From Arsenicibacter rosenii (GTDB taxonomy: Bacteria > Bacteroidota > Bacteroidia > Cytophagales > Spirosomataceae), in assembly GCF_001870735.1 (NCBI RefSeq), contig NZ_MORL01000001.1, positions 372,001 through 436,000 on the forward strand: a stretch of DNA of 64,000 nucleotides. The letters are read 5' to 3'. Below, piece by piece: positions 26,164 to 34,926 of the stretch. The notes under the pieces are model-generated. The model saw only the letters and a list, made by a program, of their open reading frames with translations. It was not told the DNA's origin and searched no databases. The stretch's first letter is position 1. Each line of letters starts with the position of its first letter. The position numbers and the translations under genes were made by a program.

Positions 26164-28785
26164 TTAATTTCCTACACGGGTTAGCACCAGTACGGTGGTG
26201 ATTAACGTCAGTAATGAGCCGGTAATACCAATGGCGGAGTTTAGAACTTGCTGTGGGGTAAGTGGTGTCGCTGTGCGTAATGGAACGGTGATGGTGGCTC
26301 CTGGTTCAACACGCGGATAGATGTTGAAGATTATAAACCGGCGGGTACGATCAGCCGAACCGTTGGAATAAACAATATAGGCACCGCGACGACGTGATTT
26401 TTCGGTGAAACCTCCCGCCTGTGCAATGTAATCCTGGAACGTCCGGCCCGGACGATATTTCGCATTGGTCGGCAGCAGTACCTCCCCCTGCACCCGTACG
26501 GTTTCCAGGTATTTCGGAACGAGCAGTACGTCACCTTCCTCCACAATCATGTCTTCGGCAGAACCCGGATTGGCAAGTGCTTTGGCCAGGTTGATGCCGA
26601 TCGGTTCGAGCGTACCGGCCACCAGTTCTGTTTTCTGAACAACGGTATTGCGGGCTACATCGGCCAGTTCGTCGATGGCTTTCTGACGCTGTGCCAGTTG
26701 TTCAGCCGATTCCTTAACCGGGCGTTGCAGGGTCGCCCCTTCTTTGTATGCATATGGTGACAGGCCACCGGCCTGCCTTATCAGGTCGGAGATACGGATA
26801 TCTTTGCGGTCAATCGGATATTGTCCCGGCATAATCACTTCGCCTTCCACACGGGCAAAGGTCTGCGCCGCATAGTTTGGTGAACGGCGAACGATAACCT
26901 GGTCGAACGGATACAGGAAGAAACGGCTGTCGTCGCTGTCAAGTGTTAAGTCGCGGTTCACCTGGAAGCGGAATACATCGGCGAGCTGAGCCGTCTTCGA
27001 GGTTATATCCACGTCTTTTTTCCGGCGCACCACCTCGATCTGAGCGGCAGCCGCTGCTTCTTTCAGGCCACCGGCTTTCAGGATCAGGTCTTCCAGCGTC
27101 ATGTTCGATACGTAAAGTACATCGCCCGTTGGCTGGTTTACTTCGCCCTCAATGGAAATCGTTGCGCTCTCAGCCATGCTGAACCGCGAGGTAATGACGA
27201 CCTGATCTTCGCGTTTCAGGACGATATCTTCTGCCTTTCCATTGATGATGTCGGCAAGGTTCAGCGAAATGTTCTCTACCGAAAGGTCCTCGCGGGTACG
27301 CAGGATCTGAATCCGGCCCGTGAAAGCATCGCCACGCAAGCCTTCGGCATTCTGAATCAGCGTGCGCAGTGTCGGGTTCTGATCCAGTGAATAGCGACCG
27401 GGACGGTAGACCGCTCCTTCAATATTTACCTGATTTTCGAACCGGTCAAGCAGTTGCTCAATCGTTACGACATCACCATCCTGAAGCCCAAAGTTAGCGA
27501 ACTGATCTGCGGTTACGTCAATAACTTTACGTTCACGATCGGTCAGGCGGGTAACTTTAATGCGGTTTTTGTAAGCATTAGCGGCAAAACCACCTGCATA
27601 ATACAGGACTTTATCCAGCGTTTCGCCTGGGAGCAGTTCAAACAGGTTGTTACGTTTAACTGTCCCCGTTACCTCCACCCGTGACTGATACGTGCCGAAA
27701 CGGATGACATCACCGTCCTGTAAACGAACGTCATTCCGTTGCACACCGTTCAGCAGGTAATCATATAAGTCGAGGGTAGCCAGCACTCTGCCGCCACGAA
27801 TCACGATCACTTTACGGTAAGAGCCCAGTTCGTTGGGACCACCTGCCTGATAAATGGCATTGGTAGCCGTCGCTAACGAGGATACCGGATACGTACCCGG
27901 CCGGATAGCTTCACCAAGGATTGATACCCTGATGCTGCGCAGATCGGCCACGGTCAGATCCAGATACGTATTCGGGCGGGCGCCGTTATAGCTTTTCAGG
28001 CCGACAAATTTCTGAGACAGCCGGTTGCGGATACGGATTTTAGCCTGTTCAACGGTTAAACCGGATACGGCAACGGGTCCCAATCCGGTCAGTTTACCGA
28101 GGAATACTGTTCCGTCGGGCGAGACTGACTGACTGAAGTCTGCTTCCGTATAGCCATACATGAGAATGTTCAGCTTATCGCCGGGGCCTAACACATAGTT
28201 TTGGGGCGTAGCGACATTAATGTTTGGCTGAAACGCAGACGCCAGATCCGGGTTGTTGAAAACGGAGCTACCGAACAGCTTCCGGCGGATTTCCAGTTTC
28301 TCGCGGGTACGGGCTGCTTCGTAGCCCTCTTCGATTACCTCTTCATTGGTTTTCTGAGCTTGTTTTTCATCAAGTTCATTCGCCTTGTCGTTGGTGGACT
28401 GTAGCGTACCGTTCTGATTCTGGCCCTGGCCCTGTCCCTGATTTGTCTGAGTGCTCTGTCCGGTTGTTGTCCGGCCTTGCTGGGTGTTTTGATTTACCCC
28501 TCCCGCGCGCCCTTGTTGCGACTGGGTAGTGCCTGGCTGAGCTTTACCTTGTTGGGATGTTCCTGGTTGTGCACTGCCGGGAATAGATGTACCGGCAGGC
28601 GTAGTACCCCCCGGCAAACCGCCCGGAATGGCTACCGGTCCGGGCGTAACCTGACCGTATGTGAATGTAGATGGAACCAGCGCACCCACTAACAGGATCG
28701 CACAGGCTGCTTTAAGGCTTCTTTTAAACAATTGTTTCGTACTTGTTTTTACCTCAGAGAAGTGAAGACACCGAAAATTTTGCAT
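26164..28785 (-). CDS. Multi-SLBB polysaccharide export protein (Wza-like), unusually long
   Basis: The 873-residue product has a signal segment near residues 22-44 (SLKAACAILLVGALVPSTFTYG). A Gly/Pro/Gln/Thr-rich linker of about 85 residues follows, then a poly-export domain (NYVLGPGDKLNILMYGYTEADF). Next come six SLBB-type repeats, recognisable by starts such as VSILGEAIRPGTY, VNIEGAVYRPGRY, ARVEGEVIMPGQY and VRVQGEVLLPTN. It ends in a hydrophobic helix (GITGSLLTLITTVLVL). E. coli Wza has about 379 residues. I see no lipobox cysteine, unlike Wza. The start at 28785 is preferred over 28809. It is the first gene of the minus-strand locus. Confidence 0.9.
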   Translation of the reverse strand: MQNFRCLHFSEVKTSTKQLFKRSLKAACAILLVGALVPSTFTYGQVTPGPVAIPGGLPGGTTPAGTSIPGSAQPGTSQQGKAQPGTTQSQQGRAGGVNQNTQQGRTTTGQSTQTNQGQGQGQNQNGTLQSTNDKANELDEKQAQKTNEEVIEEGYEAARTREKLEIRRKLFGSSVFNNPDLASAFQPNINVATPQNYVLGPGDKLNILMYGYTEADFSQSVSPDGTVFLGKLTGLGPVAVSGLTVEQAKIRIRNRLSQKFVGLKSYNGARPNTYLDLTVADLRSIRVSILGEAIRPGTYPVSSLATATNAIYQAGGPNELGSYRKVIVIRGGRVLATLDLYDYLLNGVQRNDVRLQDGDVIRFGTYQSRVEVTGTVKRNNLFELLPGETLDKVLYYAGGFAANAYKNRIKVTRLTDRERKVIDVTADQFANFGLQDGDVVTIEQLLDRFENQVNIEGAVYRPGRYSLDQNPTLRTLIQNAEGLRGDAFTGRIQILRTREDLSVENISLNLADIINGKAEDIVLKREDQVVITSRFSMAESATISIEGEVNQPTGDVLYVSNMTLEDLILKAGGLKEAAAAAQIEVVRRKKDVDITSKTAQLADVFRFQVNRDLTLDSDDSRFFLYPFDQVIVRRSPNYAAQTFARVEGEVIMPGQYPIDRKDIRISDLIRQAGGLSPYAYKEGATLQRPVKESAEQLAQRQKAIDELADVARNTVVQKTELVAGTLEPIGINLAKALANPGSAEDMIVEEGDVLLVPKYLETVRVQGEVLLPTNAKYRPGRTFQDYIAQAGGFTEKSRRRGAYIVYSNGSADRTRRFIIFNIYPRVEPGATITVPLRTATPLTPQQVLNSAIGITGSLLTLITTVLVLTRVGN

Positions 28786-29048
28786 ATTTTTTAGGTGTAT
28801 GTCAAACATTAGGGGGCTTTATTGGACCTTTTAACTCTTACGTCGTAAGAATTGTTTTTATTACTTAAACGGGATTTGCTGACAAAGTAAGCGAACTTTT
28901 ATCTTATTTTAAATAGATTTCTATTTGACGGCAGAATTTCGTATCTTGCCTCTTAGAGTAAACACATAAAATAAATTTTGGATTTATTAAGGAACGGTTA
29001 CATTGGTATCCATTACCGGAGGGCTGTGCCTTTTAGTTGCAACCTTAC
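28786..29048. other. Divergent intergenic region between the polysaccharide locus and parE
   Basis: This AT-rich gap of about 260 nt separates the divergent Wza-like and parE genes. It must hold promoters for both. I see only imperfect elements, such as TTACTTTG on the minus strand at about 28884-28891 and TATCTTGC on the plus strand at about 28942. No hairpin or open frame stands out. Confidence 0.4.
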
Positions 29049-30938
29049 ATGGCAGATTTAACAAAGACGGTTCAGTACGATGAGGATAGTATCCGGTCAC
29101 TGGATTGGCGGGAGCATATCCGCCTCCGGCCGGGGATGTACATTGGCAAACTGGGTGATGGATCAGCCGCTGACGATGGCATTTACGTGTTGTTAAAAGA
29201 AGTAGTCGATAACTGTATTGACGAACACGTAATGGGTTTTGGTAAAACCATTGACATTAGAGTGACGGATCACCGGGTCGAAATCCGGGACTATGGCCGG
29301 GGTATTCCGCTGGGTAAAGTCGTTGAAGTGGTTTCTAAAATCAATACCGGGGGTAAATACGATTCGGGCGCTTTTCAGAAGTCTGTCGGGCTGAACGGCG
29401 TCGGTACTAAGGCGGTCAACGCCCTGTCGGCCTATTTTAAGGTACAGTCGTTTCGTGACGGTAAAAGCGTCTGGGCCGAATTTGAACGGGGTATTCTGAA
29501 AAATCAGGGTGAGCTGGTAACCAGTGAGCGCAACGGTACACTGGTCTGTTTTGAGCCGGATGACACGGTATTTAAAAACTACCATTACATCCCGCAGTAT
29601 CTGGAAAACATGATCTGGAATTACTGCTACCTGAATGCCGGCCTGATTGTTTCCTTTAACCGCCAGAAATACGTATCGCAGAACGGTCTGCTGGATCTGT
29701 TACAGAACAAGACCAATGCCGAAACACTACGTTATCCGATCATCCATCTCAAAGGACATGATCTGGAGATTGCCATGACCCACGGCAATCAGTATGGAGA
29801 AGAATATTACTCGTTTGTGAACGGACAGTATACCACACAGGGGGGAACTCACCTGCAGGCGCTGCGGGAAGCTGTGGTCGAAACCATCCGGAAGCACTTT
29901 GATAAAAATTATGAAGTAGCCGACATCCGGGCATCGATTATTGCAGCCATCAGTATCCGGGTGCAGGAGCCAGTCTTTGAATCGCAGACAAAAACCAAGC
30001 TCGGATCGGTGACTATGGCGCCGGAACCCAATGCGCCGACGGTAAACTCCTTTGTTAAGGATTTTGTCCGCGGTACCCTGGATAACTTCCTGCACATGAA
30101 TCCTGCCGTACGGGACGCTTTGAAAAAACGGATTGAGCAGTCGGAGCGGGAGCGGAAAGAACTGGCCGGTATTAAGAAACTGGCTAATGACCGCGCAAAG
30201 AAAGCCAACCTGCATAACAAAAAACTGCGCGATTGCCGGATACACCTCCCCGACCCCAAAGCCGAAGACCGCTACCATACAACGCTGTTTATTACCGAAG
30301 GGGATTCGGCCAGCGGATCGATCACCAAATCACGGAATGTACAGACGCAGGCGGTGTTCAGCCTGCGGGGTAAACCCCTTAACTGTTTCGGGCTGACCAA
30401 AAAGGTGGTGTATGAAAACGAAGAGTTTAACCTGCTTCAGCACGCCCTCGATATTGAAGACGGCCTGGATTCGCTGCGGTACAACCGGATCGTGATCGCG
30501 ACCGATGCCGACGTGGATGGCATGCACATCCGGTTGCTGATGCTGACCTTCTTCCTGCAGTTTTTCCCTGATCTGGTGCGTAACGGCCACCTGTATATTC
30601 TGGAAACGCCGCTCTTCCGTGTACGTAACCCGAAAAATCATAAGGAGACGACCTACTGCTATTCTGAAGAAGAAAAACAGATCGCTTCGTCAAAACTCTC
30701 GAAGGGGGGTAAAAAAATTGAGATTACCCGATTTAAAGGACTGGGAGAGATTTCGCCTGACGAGTTTGGCTTGTTCATCGGCGAGAACATGCGCCTTGAG
30801 CCCGTAATCATTGAAAAGGAAATCTCGATACCGAAGCTGTTAGGGTACTACATGGGTAAAAATACACCCGACCGGCAGCGGTTTATCATTGACAACCTGA
30901 GGGTCGAAAAAGACATTGAAGAAGCCGCCCTTGTATAG
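29049..30938 (+). CDS. parE: DNA topoisomerase IV subunit B
   Basis: This is the ATPase subunit of a type IIA topoisomerase, which decatenates chromosomes. The 629-residue protein has the GHKL motifs [11 protein letters not shown] (about 56-66), [10 protein letters not shown] and [14 protein letters not shown]. The TOPRIM domain contains [17 protein letters not shown] and [16 protein letters not shown]. The Bacteroidota TopoIV B type begins with a short lead such as [20 protein letters not shown], which supports the ATG at 29049 over 29037. No parC lies downstream; the gene ends at a strong terminator and a convergent fasciclin gene follows. Confidence 0.94.
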   Translation: MADLTKTVQYDEDSIRSLDWREHIRLRPGMYIGKLGDGSAADDGIYVLLKEVVDNCIDEHVMGFGKTIDIRVTDHRVEIRDYGRGIPLGKVVEVVSKINTGGKYDSGAFQKSVGLNGVGTKAVNALSAYFKVQSFRDGKSVWAEFERGILKNQGELVTSERNGTLVCFEPDDTVFKNYHYIPQYLENMIWNYCYLNAGLIVSFNRQKYVSQNGLLDLLQNKTNAETLRYPIIHLKGHDLEIAMTHGNQYGEEYYSFVNGQYTTQGGTHLQALREAVVETIRKHFDKNYEVADIRASIIAAISIRVQEPVFESQTKTKLGSVTMAPEPNAPTVNSFVKDFVRGTLDNFLHMNPAVRDALKKRIEQSERERKELAGIKKLANDRAKKANLHNKKLRDCRIHLPDPKAEDRYHTTLFITEGDSASGSITKSRNVQTQAVFSLRGKPLNCFGLTKKVVYENEEFNLLQHALDIEDGLDSLRYNRIVIATDADVDGMHIRLLMLTFFLQFFPDLVRNGHLYILETPLFRVRNPKNHKETTYCYSEEEKQIASSKLSKGGKKIEITRFKGLGEISPDEFGLFIGENMRLEPVIIEKEISIPKLLGYYMGKNTPDRQRFIIDNLRVEKDIEEAALV

Positions 30939-30943
30939 GCTGT

Positions 30944-30989
30944 CTGAAAACAAAAAAGACCTGAGAGATCAGGTCTTTTTTGTTTTCAG
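30944..30989. terminator. Bidirectional terminator: perfect 21-bp stem with 4-nt loop
   Basis: The left arm from 30944 (CTGAAAACAAAAAAGACCTG...) pairs perfectly over 21 bp with the right arm ending at 30989, around the loop GAGA. A-runs on the left and T-runs on the right form part of the stem. It can therefore stop transcription of parE and of anything reading leftwards. It lies 5 nt after the parE stop. Confidence 0.9.
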
Positions 30990-31067
30990 GCTACTTGCGG
31001 TTGGCCGGCGATCTGAATGCTAATCCAGTATCAGCTATCCGGAATCCAGCCTCAGGCAACCTGCCGG

Positions 31068-32135
31068 TTACGGCATCAGGACACGGTCGATAGTATGCAC
31101 AACACCATTAGTTGTCACCTGATCTGCCGTTGTTACATTGGCTACGTTTGTTCCATTGCCTTTACCCAGGATGGTTACTTTACCACCGCTGACGTTGGTC
31201 CGGATACTGCTTCCCTGCGCGGTGACAAGGTCGGCACCATTCTGGAACGTACTGGAGAACGCGCGATAGTTCAGGACGTGGTAGGTCAGCAGATTTGCCA
31301 GTGTCTGGGCATTGGCGGCCCGTACGGCGGCTTCGTCTGCATAACCCGCTGCTTTAAAGGCGGCGTTGGTTGGCGCAAAGACGGTGATCCCGTTCTGCGC
31401 ATTAGCGGCTAAACTGTTCTGTACGGTTGTACCGGCCCGTTCAACGGCAGCTGCAAAGAATGACAGATCGGCATTGCCTTTGGCAAAATCCAGCACGGTT
31501 ACCGTTGGCGGCATCAGCACTTTGTCGATGATGTGAATTACCCCGTTGGTTGCGGCAATATTTACCTGAACAACTTTGGCGTTGTTGACACTAATGACAT
31601 TGTCAGACGTTTTGTAAACCGACAGACGACCGTCAGACAAAGTCGTCTGGTAGGATGTGTTTACTGCCGTCGGGAAAGCCGCCTGGTCAATCTGAGAGCC
31701 AAGCACATGATACTGAAGAATACGTTTCAGGTCGGCAGCCGGGGCGGCGCTGACCGCAGCGGCACTGGCATAACCAGCCGCCTTGAAGGCATCATCAGAA
31801 GGCGCGAAAATAGTCAGTGAACCTGACCGTAAATCCTGTTCCAGACCAGCCCGTGAAATCGCAGCGGATAAGAACGTCAGGTTACCAGCATTTTTGATAT
31901 AGTCGGTACCGGGCACAACGGTTGAGTTACCCGGTGTTGACGTGGTTGAGCCAGGCGGATTGGTTACCGTACCGGTGCCCGGAGGCGTTGTGGTAGAACC
32001 CGGAGGGGTTGTGCCGGTGCCCGGCGATTGCGGATCCGGATCATTTCCGTTACAGCCCACAAATGCAGGGGCTGAAAATAGCATTGTTGCGGTAACAAGG
32101 TACGACCAGCCGTACCGTTTCATGGTCTTATTCAT
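31068..32135 (-). CDS. Lipoprotein with two fasciclin (FAS1) domains
   Basis: The 355-residue protein has a signal peptide ending in a lipobox-like AFVGC (Cys28), so it is probably a lipoprotein. A Pro/Gly/Thr-rich spacer at about 30-72 follows. Two FAS1 domains occupy about 76-214 and 215-355. Each has the H1 block (LTIFAPSDDAFKAAGY, ITVFAPTNAAFKAAGY), a YH motif (LQYHVLGSQ, LTYHVLNYR) and the H2 end (GVIHIIDKVLMP, GVVHTIDRVLMP). FAS1 domains act in adhesion. The near-identical ends suggest an internal duplication. The ATG at 32123 is an alternative start. Confidence 0.93.
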   Translation of the reverse strand: MNKTMKRYGWSYLVTATMLFSAPAFVGCNGNDPDPQSPGTGTTPPGSTTTPPGTGTVTNPPGSTTSTPGNSTVVPGTDYIKNAGNLTFLSAAISRAGLEQDLRSGSLTIFAPSDDAFKAAGYASAAAVSAAPAADLKRILQYHVLGSQIDQAAFPTAVNTSYQTTLSDGRLSVYKTSDNVISVNNAKVVQVNIAATNGVIHIIDKVLMPPTVTVLDFAKGNADLSFFAAAVERAGTTVQNSLAANAQNGITVFAPTNAAFKAAGYADEAAVRAANAQTLANLLTYHVLNYRAFSSTFQNGADLVTAQGSSIRTNVSGGKVTILGKGNGTNVANVTTADQVTTNGVVHTIDRVLMP

Positions 32136-32314
32136 ACGTTGAGATTATAGATAAGTGAAATATAAACCCGTCCGGAGGATACCGTGTATGGCCCTGCATG
32201 GGGTAACATCGTAAATAAAACGGGGAGTGTTTAAAAGTTGTTTGCGTTTTTTTTCCTGCGGGAACGCATCAAGGGACCATAAACGGATTAAAAATCGGGT
32301 ATGTACAAGGAAAA

Positions 32315-32343
32315 ATGCCCCTTAAGTAATAGGATAAGGGCAT
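32315..32343. promoter_or_regulatory. Inverted repeat over the -33 region of pheA (possible operator)
   Basis: The arms ATGCCCCTTA (32315-32324) and TAAGGGCAT (32335-32343) pair over 9 bp with one bulged C. The repeat ends 6 nt before the pheA -7 element, where the -33 element would be, and no TTTG is present there. This fits a site for an activator or repressor; its identity is unknown. Confidence 0.4.
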
Positions 32344-32349
32344 AAGGTG

Positions 32350-32357
32350 TAAATTTG
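32350..32357 (+). promoter_or_regulatory. Promoter -7 element for pheA
   Basis: TAAATTTG matches TAnnTTTG exactly. Transcription would start near 32363, giving a leader of about 20 nt. That supports the TTG start of pheA at 32384. No consensus -33 element is present. Confidence 0.55.
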
Positions 32358-32383
32358 CAGCCATAGACTTACCGCTTACTGAT

Positions 32384-33460
32384 TTGTTGACACTAGACTC
32401 TCTCCGAAACGCTATTGACGCCATTGACGATCAAATGCTGACCCTGCTGAACGACCGCATGGAACTGGTTCGTCATGTTGGTGAACTGAAGCGTTCAACC
32501 AATGCCGTGATCTACCGGCCGGAACGCGAAAAACAGATTATCGACCGGTTAGAACAGCAGAATAAAGGATTAATGACCCGGGCGGCCATCGAGGCAATTT
32601 TTCTGGAAATTTTTGCGGTTTCCCGGAATCTCGAATTACCTGAGCATGTCGCATTCCTGGGACCCGATGGGAGTTTTACACACCAGGCGGCCGAGAGCCG
32701 GTTTGGGGCGATGAGTGCTTACATGGCCTTGCCAACCATCCGGTCGGTGTTTGAAAGTGTAGAAACCGGCCGTGCCCGGTTCGGGGTCGTGCCCATTGAA
32801 AATAACCAGGAAGGCGTTGTTTTTGAAACGATTGACCTGCTAAACGAAAAAGACCTGACGATTGCAGCCGAAGCGGAGATTCCGGTGCATTTTACGTTTG
32901 CTACCCAGGCCGAAAATCTGGCCGATATCACCCATATTTATTCAAAAGACATTGCCTTCCGTCAATGCAGTAAGTTCCTGAATGATTCATTTGAAGGACT
33001 AAAGGCCGAGTTGGTTCCGGTGGAGTCAACCTCAAAGGCGGCTAAACTGGCAGCCCAGCAGCCCAATGCGGCGGCGATCTGTTCAACGATTGCGGCCAAG
33101 CTGTTCGGCGTGCCGGTCTTATTCGATAACATTGAAGACAGCGACCTGAACCGGACGCGCTTCCTGATTCTGGCGAAAGACTTTAAGAACCAGCCGAGCG
33201 GCCAGGATAAAACCACGTTGATTGCCCGGCTGCCAAATACCGAATCGCCGGGGGTACTGGCCGAGTTTCTGCAGGAATTTAATGCCCGCCGCATCAACCT
33301 GACTAAAATTGAAAGCCGTCCGATGCGGGGAGGGGCTTCGTTTGTGTACTGGTTTTTGCTGGAATGCGAAGGCCATGCCGATGAACCTCGCCTGCAGGAA
33401 ATCCTGAACCACCATGCCGCCGACGTAAAATGGGTGGGCAGCTACGTGCGGGTGTCGTAA
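32384..33460 (+). CDS. pheA: Bifunctional chorismate mutase / prephenate dehydratase (P-protein)
   Basis: This enzyme converts chorismate to prephenate and then to phenylpyruvate in phenylalanine synthesis. The 358 residues are arranged as follows: a chorismate mutase AroQ domain (about 3-88, LRNAIDAIDDQMLTLLNDRMELV); prephenate dehydratase (about 95-275, VAFLGPDGSFTHQAAE and the TRF motif in NRTRFLIL); and an ACT domain (about 280-358) with the ESRP motif for phenylalanine feedback. The start codon is TTG at 32384 or the adjacent TTG at 32387. The first ATG (residue 18) would cut the mutase helix. A palindrome lies just after the stop. Confidence 0.93.
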   Translation: MLTLDSLRNAIDAIDDQMLTLLNDRMELVRHVGELKRSTNAVIYRPEREKQIIDRLEQQNKGLMTRAAIEAIFLEIFAVSRNLELPEHVAFLGPDGSFTHQAAESRFGAMSAYMALPTIRSVFESVETGRARFGVVPIENNQEGVVFETIDLLNEKDLTIAAEAEIPVHFTFATQAENLADITHIYSKDIAFRQCSKFLNDSFEGLKAELVPVESTSKAAKLAAQQPNAAAICSTIAAKLFGVPVLFDNIEDSDLNRTRFLILAKDFKNQPSGQDKTTLIARLPNTESPGVLAEFLQEFNARRINLTKIESRPMRGGASFVYWFLLECEGHADEPRLQEILNHHAADVKWVGSYVRVS

Positions 33461-33469
33461 AAAAATGGC

Positions 33470-33497
33470 GTAGAGACAAGGCATGCCTTGTCTCTAC
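33470..33497. repeat. Perfect 28-nt palindrome between convergent genes
   Basis: GTAGAGACAAGGCA (33470-33483) is followed at once by its exact reverse complement (33484-33497). The right end covers the stop codon of the minus-strand gene at 33494. There is no T-tract. Its outer GTAGAGAC sequence resembles small dispersed palindromic repeats known from some bacterial genomes. It may be a mobile or repetitive palindrome rather than an ordinary terminator. Confidence 0.7.
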
Positions 33498-33994
33498 TGA
33501 CCGTCTTTGGTCAAATGATTCTCCAGAAACCGGCGGATTTCCTCGGGGCGCTTCGTCCCGATCAGAATGCGGGCACCGCTTTTTTTGACAAGCTGAAGCC
33601 CCCACGTCCCATCCATCGAATATACCCAGCCGCCGGGGCCTTGCCGGGTTCCGCCTACGCCCTGCGGATATTCCCCGATTAAAGCAAACTCCCTGACATA
33701 GGCATCCTGAATTTCCTCCCACGGATATACCATCCATTTGGCCCACGGAAAATACCGGAACCGTACATCTCTGTCGTCGATTCTGGTTTCGAATTTTTTG
33801 AATACTGTCAGGTAGATAAAGGCGCACTTTAATCCATAAAATGCAGACAAAACCGTGAGCAGAAACCAGTCGCCGTCTATCAACACACTGATATCAATGA
33901 CATAACATAAAATCAGTGTATAAACCACTAAGAGAAGTACTGGTATCCACCTGTATTTGATCTGCTGAATTTCAATGAATGTATGATGTTTCAT
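33494..33994 (-). CDS. Hypothetical membrane protein with C-terminal PH-like soluble part
   Basis: I do not recognise this family. The 166-residue form from the ATG at 33994 starts MKHHTFIEIQQIKYRWI. It has two membrane helices (WIPVLLLVVYTLILCYVI and FLLTVLSAFYGLKCAFIYLTVF). A soluble region follows (RIDDRDVRFRYFPWAKWMVYPWEEIQDAYVREF to ILIGTKRPEEIRRFLEN) that reads like a small bacterial PH domain: basic and aromatic strands ending in a helix. An ATG at 34015 is an alternative start. Further upstream ATGs would overlap the deacetylase gene. It probably sits in the inner membrane. Confidence 0.6.
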   Translation of the reverse strand: MKHHTFIEIQQIKYRWIPVLLLVVYTLILCYVIDISVLIDGDWFLLTVLSAFYGLKCAFIYLTVFKKFETRIDDRDVRFRYFPWAKWMVYPWEEIQDAYVREFALIGEYPQGVGGTRQGPGGWVYSMDGTWGLQLVKKSGARILIGTKRPEEIRRFLENHLTKDGQ

Positions 33995-34022
33995 GGGCGA
34001 AAGGTAATTCGCCATGGATGCT

Positions 34023-34874
34023 TTACCCAAATGATTTTTTAGGAACGGCGTTCCAGTCAATCCGGCGGTCGGCTTCAGCCAGATCGATGAATTCAAAGTT
34101 TTTCAGCAACCGGTGTAGCTTCGGCCAGCATCCTTTCAGACCGTAGTAGGATTTAAACCGGCGCGCCATCCCCAGGTCTTCGATAACCGGTTGCGTATGG
34201 TCAAAGTCGCGCGGGTGAAAATAGGTCATTACATACGACGATTTCTGCGTAAACCGGTGGATAACAGGGTAGGGGAACAGCCGGAAATAGCCCCCGCCTG
34301 AAAAGATCACATCCTGTCCGGCAATGCTGACGGTATTGATCGGAAACTCCTTCAGGGGGGTGCCGTTGATATCAATCAGACTTGGCGCCGTGATCCCGAA
34401 GGCCGCATCACCGCCATGGGAGCGCCGCGCCGAGAATACCGAACAATCCACGTCGATACCGTTTTCGAGCAGGATCGGGAATACCCAGCGGTTCAGGAAT
34501 TTGATGGAGAAACCCGGTGCCCGGTAGGCGCGGACGGCTTTGCCTGTCACATCCTGCAACGACTTAATCGACCGCTGAAGGTCCCCGGTAAATTCGGCCG
34601 GCGATTGTTCGTAGGCCAGTTGGTGGGCATAGGAGTGTGTCGCCACTTCATAGCCCGCCGCATCAATCCGTTTGATGACATCAGGGTATTTATCGGCCAC
34701 CCAGCCCAGACAGAAAAACGTGGCCCGGGAGTTGGTTTCGTCCAGCAGCTGAAAAATCAGGTCCATGTTCCGGTGAATCCGCGATTCATACCGGCCCCAC
34801 TCGGTTTCGGTCCGGGTAGAGGCATTGTCAAGAATATGGAACCACTCTTCTATATCAAACGTCAGGATATTCAT
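34023..34874 (-). CDS. Polysaccharide deacetylase (NodB/CE4 domain, DUF3473 type)
   Basis: The 283-residue protein begins MNILTFDIEEWFHILDN, with the catalytic Asp pair region typical of the DUF3473-containing deacetylases found in exopolysaccharide loci. The metal-binding HxxxH lies in EVATHSYAHQL at about residue 97. RAYRAPGFSIKFLN is the CE4 arginine motif. Later GGGYFRLFPYPVIHRF and YFHPRDFDHTQP fit the DUF3473 extension. The start at 34874 is preferred because 31 residues from the ATG at 34967 have no family match. It probably removes acetyl groups from a surface polysaccharide. Confidence 0.9.
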   Translation of the reverse strand: MNILTFDIEEWFHILDNASTRTETEWGRYESRIHRNMDLIFQLLDETNSRATFFCLGWVADKYPDVIKRIDAAGYEVATHSYAHQLAYEQSPAEFTGDLQRSIKSLQDVTGKAVRAYRAPGFSIKFLNRWVFPILLENGIDVDCSVFSARRSHGGDAAFGITAPSLIDINGTPLKEFPINTVSIAGQDVIFSGGGYFRLFPYPVIHRFTQKSSYVMTYFHPRDFDHTQPVIEDLGMARRFKSYYGLKGCWPKLHRLLKNFEFIDLAEADRRIDWNAVPKKSFG

Positions 34875-34926
34875 GGATAGTGAGTTGTACCGGACAAGGT
34901 TGCGGGACTTACCCGGTGACGGAGCA

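Noticed and set aside
4893-28785. Recently acquired genomic island
   Set aside because: No integrase, tRNA end, direct repeats or insertion sequence was found. Glycan loci vary naturally; composition was not computed.
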